From assembly GCF_030348945.1 (NCBI RefSeq), contig NZ_JAUCEN010000002.1:2294001-2358000 (forward strand): a stretch of DNA of 64,000 nt. Direction: 5' to 3'. The notes below the pieces were generated by a model that saw nothing but the letters and a program-made list of their open reading frames with translations, ran no database searches and was not told the origin of the DNA. Made by a program: the position numbers and the translations under genes. This stretch comes from Peribacillus sp. ACCC06369 (GTDB lineage: Bacteria; Bacillota; Bacilli; Bacillales; DSM-1321). Shown here piece after piece: positions 36,342 to 44,438 of the stretch; the stretch's first letter is position 1, and the number at the start of each line of letters is the position of its first letter.

Positions 36342-38039
36342 TTGAATCAAGTGAAACAGGATTCTCAGTTTAATTTGCTCAAAGAGTGGACCTTTCCTGC
36401 ACTAGTCGTGGATTCTGCAAACCGGATAAAGGATTGGGGCTATTATTTTAATCAATTGTTAGGTCAGAATGGTAATAAAATATTAACCAAACAATTCGAT
36501 GAGTGGCAATTTCTCGATAATAAAAGGCTTGCAGCTGCAAGGCTGCGTGATAAACGGTATTTATTTTTATTGATGAAACAAATGGATACTGACAATATTC
36601 TATATATAGGCAGAGAAACACAATTTTTGGATGATTTATTGATTGATGCTCATGAAACGGATAAGTTGAATCGCGCTCTGGATGCCATTATCGAAAATTC
36701 CTATGATGGGATATACATCACCGATCAAGATGGAATCACCCTTTATACCAATTCGGCAATTGAACGGATCACTGGCATTCCAAAAGAGTATTATATAGGC
36801 AAGTCGGTGGACCAATTGATTAAGCGCGGCATCCTGAATGCTTCGGTGACGCATAAGGTAGTGAAGCTGAGACGAACGGTATCAGTCGTACAGGATAATT
36901 TTGCTGGAAAAGAAACATTGATTACAGGAAGTCCCGTTTTTAATGCGGCAGGGGAAATAGAGCAAGTCGTTACGAATATAAGAGATTTATCAGATTTAAA
37001 TGAACTGATGCATGAGTTGACGAAAGTTAATGAATTGAATAATCAATATAAGCAGGAAATAGAAAAACTGCGGAAGATAACAAGCCAGGATGGCGTCGTA
37101 TTCGTCAGTGATAAGATGAAAATGATTTATGAGATTGCTGAAAGAATATCGGATATTGATGCGACCGTACTCATTTTAGGAGAAACGGGCGTTGGAAAAG
37201 ATGTCCTTGCCCGTAATATTTATAATCGGAGCATCCGATCTAAAAAAGGAGATTTCATCAAAATAAATTGTGGGGCAATTCCTGCTGATTTATTGGAATC
37301 CGAGCTCTTTGGATATGAAGGAGGGGCATTTACCGGTGCCAATCAAAAAGGTAAACCAGGGATGTTTGAGCTGGCGGAAAGTGGGATCTTGTTCTTGGAT
37401 GAAGTCGGTGAGCTTCCCCTGCAACTTCAAGTGAAGCTGCTTCGGGCCCTTCAGGAAAGGGAGATTCAAAGAATCGGAGGTACAAAGCCAAAGAAAATCG
37501 ATGTTCGCATAATCGCAGCCACGAACCGGAATCTATCGGAAATGGTCAAATCGGGCGATTTTCGTGAAGACCTCTTTTATAGGCTGAATGTCATTCCGAT
37601 TACGATTCCTCCCCTAAGGGAAAGAAGAGAAGATATCTTGGCATTGATTGACCTATTTTTAACAAAGGCAAACGAACAATATAAATTCTCAAAAGAAATA
37701 GATTCGAGGCTGAAGGAATACTTTTATCAACATGATTGGCCAGGAAATGTCCGTGAATTGATTAATATAGTGGAAAGGCTCGTCGTACTGACGGATAATC
37801 ATTTATTATCGATTAACGACCTTCCAGAAGAATATCAGCCGGAAAATCGGAATCAGCCCAACCGTAATTCTTCCCTAACTTTAAAGGAAGCGGTGGAAAG
37901 AGCCGAAAAGGAAATCCTGACGAAAGCGGCTCAAACCTACCAAACTACATATGAAATCGCAGAAGCCCTTGATTCCAGCCAGGCAACAATTGTGCGGAAA
38001 CTTAAAAAATATCGATTGAAGGTCAGTGGAAAAGAATAG
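36342..38039 (+). CDS. PAS-containing sigma-54-dependent transcriptional activator
   Basis: This complete 565-residue enhancer-binding protein has an N-terminal PAS-like region (residues 10-100), a PAS domain (110-220: AIIENSYDGIYITDQDG), then AAA+. The AAA+ part has Walker A GETGVGKD (280-287), the sigma-54-contact loop GAFTGA (about 328-333), Walker B GILFLDEVGEL (about 348), and WPGNVREL. A Fis-type helix-turn-helix ends the protein. The TTG at 36342 is the only start with a plausible RBS (GCGGCGGTGA). It lies between the acyl-CoA operon and the liv operon, whose promoters share a 12-nt upstream motif, so it probably controls both. The PAS ligand is unknown. Confidence 0.93.
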   Translation: MNQVKQDSQFNLLKEWTFPALVVDSANRIKDWGYYFNQLLGQNGNKILTKQFDEWQFLDNKRLAAARLRDKRYLFLLMKQMDTDNILYIGRETQFLDDLLIDAHETDKLNRALDAIIENSYDGIYITDQDGITLYTNSAIERITGIPKEYYIGKSVDQLIKRGILNASVTHKVVKLRRTVSVVQDNFAGKETLITGSPVFNAAGEIEQVVTNIRDLSDLNELMHELTKVNELNNQYKQEIEKLRKITSQDGVVFVSDKMKMIYEIAERISDIDATVLILGETGVGKDVLARNIYNRSIRSKKGDFIKINCGAIPADLLESELFGYEGGAFTGANQKGKPGMFELAESGILFLDEVGELPLQLQVKLLRALQEREIQRIGGTKPKKIDVRIIAATNRNLSEMVKSGDFREDLFYRLNVIPITIPPLRERREDILALIDLFLTKANEQYKFSKEIDSRLKEYFYQHDWPGNVRELINIVERLVVLTDNHLLSINDLPEEYQPENRNQPNRNSSLTLKEAVERAEKEILTKAAQTYQTTYEIAEALDSSQATIVRKLKKYRLKVSGKE

Positions 38040-38049
38040 GTAAGTATGA

Positions 38050-38102
38050 AATGCACCTCCCATTGTTGGACACCATCCAACAATGGGAGGTGCATTTTTT
38101 TT
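38050..38102 (+). terminator. Very strong rho-independent terminator
   Basis: A 21-bp perfect stem (38050-38070 and 38076-38096) with loop CACCA is followed by eight T in a row. Confidence 0.95.
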
Positions 38103-38272
38103 GACTAAATACCGGATAGGCGAAAAATTACATGGAGTTAAGTACTTGGAAGGGGAAAAATTTTATAGATCCATCGCAGATGAAAGAAATGTAGTTTTAT
38201 CCATCTAATAAGATGGGTGACTTGCTATCTAGTAGACGGGATGGGGGGAATTGCCTTATTAAAGATTGTTAT
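38103..38272. other. Gene-free AT-rich DNA
   Basis: No coding or regulatory feature could be supported between the terminator and the small minus-strand frame. Confidence 0.4.
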
Positions 38273-38368
38273 TTACTTTTTTCTAATATTCAAATAAATA
38301 AGGAAAAATATTATTGTGTTAGCAAGATCAAGGTAGGGTTTTAAATTATCCAGAATATATACAATCAT
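38273..38368 (-). CDS. Small single-span membrane peptide (candidate)
   Basis: The 31-residue frame begins MIVYILDNLKPYLDLANTI, continues with a hydrophobic stretch and ends in the basic tail NIRKK. GAAGGTGA lies 4 nt before the ATG, a better start than the longer in-frame ATG at 38473. Size, single membrane helix and basic tail resemble type I toxin peptides or small regulatory membrane peptides, but no family was recognised. Confidence 0.4.
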   Translation of the reverse strand: MIVYILDNLKPYLDLANTIIFFLIYLNIRKK

Positions 38369-38939
38369 GAAATCACCTTCTTTTTTCAATAAGTAGTCTC
38401 CAACCAATATTTGTCTTTGGCAACCCTTGTATATACTCAAGAAACGTTCAACTTGGAATTTTGAGATGCTCAATACTTAATCTCCCCCCATATGCACTGT
38501 AATTTAATGTCTCCGTACCTCATGGGCTTCTATTGAACAGTACTGAGTTCTAACTTCATCACATCAGAGATACCAACATCAGTAAGAAACATAGAACTCA
38601 TTACTGAATAACGAAGTAATATTCTTTTCATGAATAAACTACCTCAACTTGGTAAGGAGCCTTCTTTACAAGAACAACAGATAGATAATTACCACATATT
38701 TTGTTCATATCAAAAATTACCCCCGAAAAAATTTCGTTTTTAATGTTGCTTTTTGTGCATGATTACCTCCTATTGCGAGAAATAAATGTAGTTGTGAAGG
38801 GTATTTTTAGATACTTGTCTTTTTATTTCTTCATTCTGATTCTTTTACTGATTCAGAAATGATTTTTTCAGTCAAAAGTGAATGATGGATAACCCATATG
38901 GAACCCATACATTTGGTTTTTACAATTCAATAATGAATT
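38369..38939. other. Long gene-free region upstream of the liv promoter
   Basis: No coding region seen. It holds the 12-mer AGTCAAAAGTGA (38870-38881), shared with the acyl-CoA operon enhancer. Confidence 0.45.
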
Positions 38940-38972
38940 CACACTGCTGGGAATAGGCGGTTGGACAGTGTG
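38940..38972. promoter_or_regulatory. Inverted repeat just upstream of the liv sigma-54 promoter
   Basis: CACACTG (38940-38946) and CAGTGTG (38966-38972) form a perfect 7-bp dyad ending 7 bp before TGGCAC. It could bind a repressor or bending protein. Confidence 0.4.
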
Positions 38973-38979
38973 TTACTTA

Positions 38980-38995
38980 TGGCACGGCACTTGCA
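38980..38995 (+). promoter_or_regulatory. Sigma-54 (-24/-12) promoter of the liv operon
   Basis: TGGCACGGCACTTGCA is a perfect TGGCAC-N5-TTGCA match. The first transporter gene lies 500 bp downstream. Confidence 0.88.
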
Positions 38996-39005
38996 TTCAT
39001 AATAG

Positions 39006-39137
39006 GAAATTAAATCTATCTACGGAAGAACCTGTAGAAAGTGCGAGGTGAAAGGGGTGAACGATCCAGACGATTACCGTGGGGAAACTGTTAATCAGAG
39101 AAGAAGGAATCAGTGGCTATCCCTAAAAACAGCATAG
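39006..39137 (+). pseudogene. Possible remnant of an acyl-CoA ligase gene in the liv leader
   Basis: An in-frame stretch carries GVNDPDDYRGETV before a stop at 39135. The string PDxYRGETV is typical of the C-terminal domain of AMP-forming acyl-CoA ligases; compare VPDQYRGETV in the ligase at 30564. The rest of a ligase is not found. GAGGTGAAAGGGG lies in front of a GTG at 39057. The match is short and could be chance. Confidence 0.3.
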
Positions 39138-39498
39138 GCATTTCAGATAATCGTATCGCCTGGGATTCATTAGGCAGAAAGAATAAGGACTTAAAAACGT
39201 TAGGTGCATGTACTGAAATAAGTAGTCATTATAAATGAAAGCGCTAACAAGAACCCGAGTGGTGTTATCCGCTACTCCTAAGCTATATCTGTAGGCGGAA
39301 AGAATAGGGAAATAAACAGTGTCTATCTAATTGATCGATGATTGAGTTACTGCTCCTCCTCGAGAGGTTGAGCCAGTGAGGAATAAGTGAAAGTGTTTTT
39401 CGTCGCAGAAGTGTGCTTTCAAAATATGGACAGGAATGTGGGCCAGGGAATGAATCTAGGAGCAAAGTGAAATTCAATAATTATCAGGGAGGAAGTAA
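39138..39498. other. Untranslated leader of the liv operon
   Basis: Apart from the cre site at 39236-39249, nothing coding is supported. A similar string occurs twice, TAGGCAGAAAGAATAAGG near 39170 and TAGGCGGAAAGAATAGGG near 39292. The leader could hold structured RNA or gene debris. Confidence 0.4.
39236..39249 (+). promoter_or_regulatory. CcpA cre site in the liv leader
   Basis: TGAAAGCGCTAACA matches TGWNANCGNTNNCA at every position. It lies 240 bp downstream of the sigma-54 promoter and 250 bp before the first gene, a roadblock position. Confidence 0.85.
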
Positions 39499-40362
39499 AT
39501 GGATATTTTGATCCAGCAGCTTTTTAATGGTTTGACGATTGGCAGCGTATATAGTCTTGTTGCCCTGGGATTGACGCTAGTATATGGAATTTTGCATATC
39601 CCGAACTTTGCCCACGGTGCCCTATATATGTTGGGTGGATATATCACGTTGTCAATGATGACATTATATGGGGTCAATTACTGGATTGCCATGTTTGTAT
39701 CCGTTATCGTTGTTGGTTTGTTGGGAGTCCTTTTGGAACGTTTCGTGTTTCGTCTGTTAAGGGAGGCACCTCCATTGCACGATAAGATAGCAGCAATCGG
39801 CATTCTCCTTTTTCTTGAAGCTTTTGCCCAATTTGTCTGGGGTGCAGACTTCCATACAATGACTTCTCCATACGGCCAAGTCGTCAACTTCATGGGCTTG
39901 ACGTTCACACTACAGCGGTTATTGATCATCGTGTCAGCTATCGCAGTAATGGTTTTACTTTATCTTTTCCTTAAGAAAACTTATACCGGGTCAACGATAA
40001 TAGCTATGTCCCAAAGCCGTGAAGGTGCGTCATTAGTGGGAATCAACATTAATAAAGTCGCGATGCTGACCTTCATGATATCGGGTGGTTTAGCTGCCAT
40101 CGCTTCATCCCTTGCATCACCGATTAACCTTGTTTTTCCCGGCATGGGGCATTTAGTCATCCTAAAAGCATTCGTCATTATCATCTTGGGCGGGATGGGG
40201 AGCATCCCGGGGGCGATCGTAGGCGGATATATCCTAGGTTTTAGTGAGAGCCTGGGCGCAACTTATATTTCAAATGATTATAAGGACATCATCGCATTCA
40301 TTCTTTTAGTCGTGATATTAACCGTGAAACCAACAGGTCTTTTTGCCAAGGGGGAGAGGTAG
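39499..40362 (+). CDS. livH: Branched-chain amino acid-type ABC transporter permease (LivH family)
   Basis: This 287-residue inner-membrane permease has the family signature LFNGLTIGSVYSLVALGLTLVYGILHIPNFAHGAL at its start and ILGGMGSIPGAIVGGYILG near residue 230, the ATPase-contacting loop. AGGGAGGAAGT precedes the ATG. It starts a complete five-gene importer. Given the surrounding acyl-CoA genes, the cargo may be an organic acid rather than an amino acid; the sequence cannot decide. Confidence 0.93.
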   Translation: MDILIQQLFNGLTIGSVYSLVALGLTLVYGILHIPNFAHGALYMLGGYITLSMMTLYGVNYWIAMFVSVIVVGLLGVLLERFVFRLLREAPPLHDKIAAIGILLFLEAFAQFVWGADFHTMTSPYGQVVNFMGLTFTLQRLLIIVSAIAVMVLLYLFLKKTYTGSTIIAMSQSREGASLVGININKVAMLTFMISGGLAAIASSLASPINLVFPGMGHLVILKAFVIIILGGMGSIPGAIVGGYILGFSESLGATYISNDYKDIIAFILLVVILTVKPTGLFAKGER

Positions 40363-40363
40363 C

Positions 40364-41359
40364 GTGAAGATCTTAACGAAAAGAAATGGAATCATCGCTC
40401 TTATCATCTTTGCATTTTCATTCCCCTTTATCGCGCAAAACGACTATTATCTCCATATGCTGACGCTTTCGTTCATCTGGGCGATAGCTGTTTATGGGAT
40501 TAATTTACTGTCAGGATATACTGGATATCTCTCACTTGCACATGCTGGATTTTTTGCCATTGGAGCATATTCACTTGGGCTGCTGACGGTAAAAGCGGGA
40601 ATGAACTTTTGGTTGGCACTTGTAACGGCATGTTTAATCACATGTGCAATTGGGTTTTTAATCGGATTGATAGCGTTGAGGACAAAGGAACACTTTTTCG
40701 CGATTTATACCCTATGTGTTGGTTACATCATATATCTGGTCATCGATAAATGGGAGGGGCTTACAGAAGGGGTTAGGGGATTGATCGGTATTCCTGCTCC
40801 TGGAAATATAGGTCCAATCGCATTTGATACTGCAGCATCACAATATTATTTGGTCCTCATTTTCCTGCTTGCAGTGATTTTGATCGTGTATCGAATTATC
40901 CGCTCGTTGACCGGCAGGACGTATATGGCCATCAGGAACAGCGAGGACCTTGCACAAACGATAGGCATATCCACAATGAAGAATAAGTTAACCGCATTTG
41001 TCCTATCCACATTCTTTGCAGGTTTAGCAGGTGCCTTGTATGCTTCATTCATTCGCTTCATTGGACCTGATATCGGATCAACTGCCATAATGTTCGATCT
41101 ATTGATGTATTTATTGGTTGGTGGAATCGGGACACTCTCAGGTCCATTGGTAGGTACATTACTATTAGTTATCCTTTCGCAGAATCTGCAATTCCTTCAA
41201 GAATATCGAATGTTGATATTCGGACCATTGCTTACGATAATCATCATCTTTTATCCGCGCGGAATCTCAGGGGCCATCTTTGATTGGCAAAACAAGCGAA
41301 AAGTTAATAAGCGGTCCAAGGTGAGAAACGAAATTCACATGAAAGCGGAGGAGGGATGA
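40364..41359 (+). CDS. livM: Branched-chain amino acid-type ABC transporter permease (LivM family)
   Basis: This 331-residue second permease of the importer has LLSGYTGYLSLAHAGFFAIGAYSLGLL near residue 50, the GRTYMAIRNSEDLAQTIGI coupling region near 185, and VGGIGTLSGPLVGTLLL near 245. The GTG at 40364 follows GGGGGAGAGG. It overlaps livG by 4 nt. Confidence 0.93.
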   Translation: MKILTKRNGIIALIIFAFSFPFIAQNDYYLHMLTLSFIWAIAVYGINLLSGYTGYLSLAHAGFFAIGAYSLGLLTVKAGMNFWLALVTACLITCAIGFLIGLIALRTKEHFFAIYTLCVGYIIYLVIDKWEGLTEGVRGLIGIPAPGNIGPIAFDTAASQYYLVLIFLLAVILIVYRIIRSLTGRTYMAIRNSEDLAQTIGISTMKNKLTAFVLSTFFAGLAGALYASFIRFIGPDIGSTAIMFDLLMYLLVGGIGTLSGPLVGTLLLVILSQNLQFLQEYRMLIFGPLLTIIIIFYPRGISGAIFDWQNKRKVNKRSKVRNEIHMKAEEG

Positions 41360-42126
41360 GTTTGCTTATCGAAACGAGGAATTTGACAAAGCGGTTTGGC
41401 GGATTAGCGGCGGTCAATAATGTGGATTTTATGATTGAAAAAGGCAGAATCAATGCAATAATCGGACCGAATGGTGCAGGAAAATCAACTTTTTTCAACT
41501 TGATCAGTGGCTTTCATCGCCCAACTTCAGGTACGGTCCTTTTTAAAGGGATAGATATCACCAAACTTCCTGCCAATGAAATTGCAGGGCTTGGAATTTC
41601 AAGGACCTTTCAAACGACAAGCCTTTTTGATCAATCGACCGTCTTGGATAATGTCATTGTCGGGCATAGACTGCGTACCAAATCCAATTTGGTTGATGCC
41701 ATTCTAAGAACAAACCGTTTAAAACGGGAGGAAGCGGCATGCAGGGATAAGGCAATGGAGGTGCTTGATATTGTTGGATTGACGCAATCTGCTGACAGAA
41801 TGGTCTCCAGCATCTCGCAGGAGGAAAAGAAACGGACAGCCATTGCCCTTGCCCTTGCAACGGAACCGGAAATTATCTTTCTCGATGAACCTGCTGCGGG
41901 AATCAACCCGGATGAAACGGAAGGTTTGACAGAACTGATTAAAAAATTAAATCGATCAGGACTGACCATTTGTTTAATCGAGCACAAAATGCATATGATC
42001 ATGAACTTGGCAGATCAAATCATGGTCCTTAATTACGGGGAAAAAATTGCCGAGGGCACCCCTAAGGAGATCCGCGGAAATGAAGCGGTGATTAAAGCCT
42101 ATTTGGGAGGTAGTGCCAGTGCTTAA
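41356..42126 (+). CDS. livG: ABC transporter ATPase (LivG family)
   Basis: This 256-residue ATPase has Walker A GPNGAGKST near residue 37, the GISRTFQTTSLF Q-loop region, a signature that reads SISQEEKKRTAIALAL in place of LSGGQ, and Walker B EIIFLDEPAAGINPDE. The degenerate signature (SISQEE) is unusual for LivG (normally LSYGQQ) and may lower ATPase activity at one composite site. It overlaps livM at its start and livF at its end. Confidence 0.92.
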   Translation: MSLLIETRNLTKRFGGLAAVNNVDFMIEKGRINAIIGPNGAGKSTFFNLISGFHRPTSGTVLFKGIDITKLPANEIAGLGISRTFQTTSLFDQSTVLDNVIVGHRLRTKSNLVDAILRTNRLKREEAACRDKAMEVLDIVGLTQSADRMVSSISQEEKKRTAIALALATEPEIIFLDEPAAGINPDETEGLTELIKKLNRSGLTICLIEHKMHMIMNLADQIMVLNYGEKIAEGTPKEIRGNEAVIKAYLGGSASA

Positions 42127-42826
42127 GTTAACCGATGTCGCCGTGAATTATGGGAGTTTCACTGCGATAAAACATGTGAATATCGAAGTTGCCAAGGGAG
42201 AAATCGTAGTTTTGTTAGGAGCTAATGGGGCAGGGAAAAGCACGACTTTTCGTTCCATAAGCGGTATCAGTAAGCTGTCCAAGGGGGAAATTCATTTTCA
42301 GGGCATGCCCATAGGGGGCCGTGCCCCGGATAAGAATGTTCTGGAGGGAATAGTCCAGTGTGCCGAGGGACGTAAACTATTTCCACAGATGACCGTCCAG
42401 GAAAACCTGAGGATGGGTGCCTATGTGCATCGAAAGAAAAAGGCGGAGATCAAGGATTCCTTGGAATACGTCTATCATTTATTCCCGATTTTAAAAGAAA
42501 AGCATCATGATGAAGCGGGAAGCCTGAGCGGAGGTCAACAGCAAATGCTGGCAATTGGAAGGGCCTTGATGTCGAAACCCAAATTGTTGATGCTTGATGA
42601 GCCTTCGGTGGGACTGGCTCCACTTATTGTCGAACAGATGTTTCAAGTCATTGAAGAAATAAACCGGGAAGGAATCACGATCCTGCTTGCGGAACAAAAC
42701 GCGAATGCTGCCCTTAGCATTGCAGATAAAGGATATGTTTTTGGAAATGGGGAAATTGTCGTTCAAGGGACAGCCAGTGATTTATTAGCCAATGATGAAG
42801 TAAGGAAAGCATATATTGGAGCCTGA
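42119..42826 (+). CDS. livF: ABC transporter ATPase (LivF family)
   Basis: This 235-residue ATPase has Walker A GANGAGKST near residue 36, VQCAEGRKLFPQMTVQENLRMGA near 80, signature LSGGQQQMLAIGRALM, and Walker B LLMLDEPSVGLAPL. GTG at 42119 is better spaced from GGGAGGT than GTG at 42113. It is the canonical partner of the degenerate LivG ATPase. Confidence 0.93.
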   Translation: MLKLTDVAVNYGSFTAIKHVNIEVAKGEIVVLLGANGAGKSTTFRSISGISKLSKGEIHFQGMPIGGRAPDKNVLEGIVQCAEGRKLFPQMTVQENLRMGAYVHRKKKAEIKDSLEYVYHLFPILKEKHHDEAGSLSGGQQQMLAIGRALMSKPKLLMLDEPSVGLAPLIVEQMFQVIEEINREGITILLAEQNANAALSIADKGYVFGNGEIVVQGTASDLLANDEVRKAYIGA

Positions 42827-42847
42827 AAAATTGAATGGGGGATTTTT

Positions 42848-44029
42848 ATGAAAAAATTGAAAGTAATATTTGTCTTCATGCTGCTAATGATCACTGTTTT
42901 GACTGGGTGCAATAAAGGGGATAGCACTGTGTCTAGTAGTGGCGGTAAAGGTAAAAGTGAAAATGTCGTTAACATTGGTTTTAGCGGTCCATTAAGCGGG
43001 GCAGCAGCGCTATATGGGAAAAGGACATTGAATGGTGTCGAAATGGCCGTCAATGAAATTAACGATGCTGGTGGTTTTGAAGTGGATGGTAAGAAATACA
43101 CATTGAATTTGGTATCATTGGATGATAAATACTTACCAAATGAAACAGGTGCGAATGCAAAACGGCTAATTCAGGAACATGATACGCCGATCATTTTCAC
43201 GCCTCATAGCGGAGGTGTGTTGGCACTGCAGGTTTTTAATGAACAAGAGGAATTCATCATTGGTGCTTATACGAGTGAACCGACAGTGACCGAGAGTGGA
43301 AATTCATTAACCGTTCGAATTCCGCCGAATTACGAAGGGTATATCGAACCTTTTACAACTTACGCAATGGAAAATTTCGGCAAGAAAATAGCCGCTTTAC
43401 CTACTTCCTCCCAATATGGTAAAGACTGGACGGAAGCCGTTCTCCCACATTGGGAAAAGCAAGGCGGTAAAGTCGTTTATAATTCGTCGATCGATTTCGC
43501 CAAAGAAACCGATTTCTTCACGATCGTTACCAATGCCTTGAAAAAAGACCCTGATGTTCTATTTATCGGTGGTGCTTCGGAACCTACGGCAAAAGTAGCG
43601 AAGCAAGCTCGGGAGCTAGGGTTTAAAGGCGGTTTCATCATAATGGATCAAGCAAAGCTAGATCAAATGAAGCCGATTGCCGGTTCATATGAAACATTGG
43701 AAGGCTCGATTGGCGTTCTTCCACTGATGGATTCGGATGAAGAAGCAGTTCCCGCTTTCGTTGAGAAATATCAAAAGAACTATAAGGAAGATCCAAGTTC
43801 CGAAGTAGGTTTGAATTATATCGCCATGTATGCCTTTGTTGAAGCTATGAAATCTGCAGGCAGTGTGGATGATGCGAAGGCTATCCGTAAACATATGCAG
43901 GATGGTCTTTCAAATATAGGGCCAGATCAAAAAATATATGATATTCCCTCAATTGATGAAAATGGAGGATTTGCATCAACTATTGTCGTCGGCGCTGTCG
44001 AAGACGGGAAAGTTGTCCCCGTCCGTTAA
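42848..44029 (+). CDS. livK: ABC transporter substrate-binding lipoprotein (LivK/periplasmic-binding type 1)
   Basis: This 393-residue extracellular binding protein has a lipoprotein signal with lipobox LTGC at residues 18-21. The mature domain starts NVVNIGFSGPLSGAAALYGKR, followed by GVEMAVNEINDAGG and ALPTSSQYGKDWTEAVLPHWE. Two-lobed type I binding proteins of this family carry branched-chain amino acids, but also amides and aromatic or organic acids. The ligand here is likely connected with the acyl-CoA operon by co-regulation. A terminator follows. Confidence 0.92.
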   Translation: MKKLKVIFVFMLLMITVLTGCNKGDSTVSSSGGKGKSENVVNIGFSGPLSGAAALYGKRTLNGVEMAVNEINDAGGFEVDGKKYTLNLVSLDDKYLPNETGANAKRLIQEHDTPIIFTPHSGGVLALQVFNEQEEFIIGAYTSEPTVTESGNSLTVRIPPNYEGYIEPFTTYAMENFGKKIAALPTSSQYGKDWTEAVLPHWEKQGGKVVYNSSIDFAKETDFFTIVTNALKKDPDVLFIGGASEPTAKVAKQARELGFKGGFIIMDQAKLDQMKPIAGSYETLEGSIGVLPLMDSDEEAVPAFVEKYQKNYKEDPSSEVGLNYIAMYAFVEAMKSAGSVDDAKAIRKHMQDGLSNIGPDQKIYDIPSIDENGGFASTIVVGAVEDGKVVPVR

Positions 44030-44100
44030 CTGGGTCAGGGGTTGCAGGCGTCCCGAGTCCTTTGAGTAAACCAGTTTAGCATTTTGTTATAGTACTTATG

Positions 44101-44142
44101 CGTGTATCGTACCCAAGTTTGGGAACGGTACACGTTTTTTTA
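44101..44142 (+). terminator. Rho-independent terminator after the liv operon
   Basis: The stem CGTGTA(T)CGTACCC pairs with GGGAACGGTACACG with small mismatches, followed by TTTTTTT. Confidence 0.85.
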
Positions 44143-44347
44143 TTGTCGGAAAAATCAGGAGTGCAATATTACAAAACTAGAGGTTTCTATGGGTAAATCA
44201 TTACACGCAGAAGGCGGCTATAGATGCATCCATTTCCCCAGGATGTAATGAAATTTTATTTGATTCCAAATAAGGAGATTGCCTGTGTGGGGTATTTTAA
44301 GGGAATGAATAATGTGAATTTTACAAAAATATCTTGTGTCAAAGTAA
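44143..44347. other. Intergenic region before the murQ control elements
   Basis: No gene seen. The AT content rises toward the murQ control region. Confidence 0.4.
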
Positions 44348-44361
44348 TGAAACCGCTATCA
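44348..44361 (+). promoter_or_regulatory. CcpA cre site before murQ
   Basis: TGAAACCGCTATCA matches the cre consensus TGWNANCGNTNNCA at all defined positions. It lies just upstream of two TATAAT hexamers (44367-44372 and 44379-44384), so CcpA should repress the MurNAc genes when preferred sugars are present. Confidence 0.8.
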
Positions 44362-44373
44362 TTGAATATAATA

Positions 44374-44420
44374 TGAAATATAATTTCATTATTTTCTATC
44401 AAATTTTGAAATTATATTTA
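44374..44420. promoter_or_regulatory. Two tandem operator-like dyads before murQ (candidate MurR sites)
   Basis: TGAAAT-ATA-ATTTCA (44374-44388) is a perfect dyad. TGAAAT-TAT-ATTTAA (44407-44421) repeats it with one mismatch, 33 bp downstream or about three helical turns. They overlap or follow the -10 hexamers, a good position for repression by the RpiR-type regulator encoded second in the operon. Confidence 0.55.
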
Positions 44421-44438
44421 AGCAATAGGAGGATTTGA

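Noticed and set aside
38369..38473. N-terminal extension of the small minus-strand membrane peptide to 66 residues
   Set aside because: The inner ATG at 38366-38368 has the clear RBS GAAGGTGA, while the outer ATG has none.
39040..39260. Group II intron 5' end or domain I (GTGCG start, purine-rich segments)
   Set aside because: No domain V hairpin or reverse transcriptase frame is present downstream. The resemblance is too weak to call.
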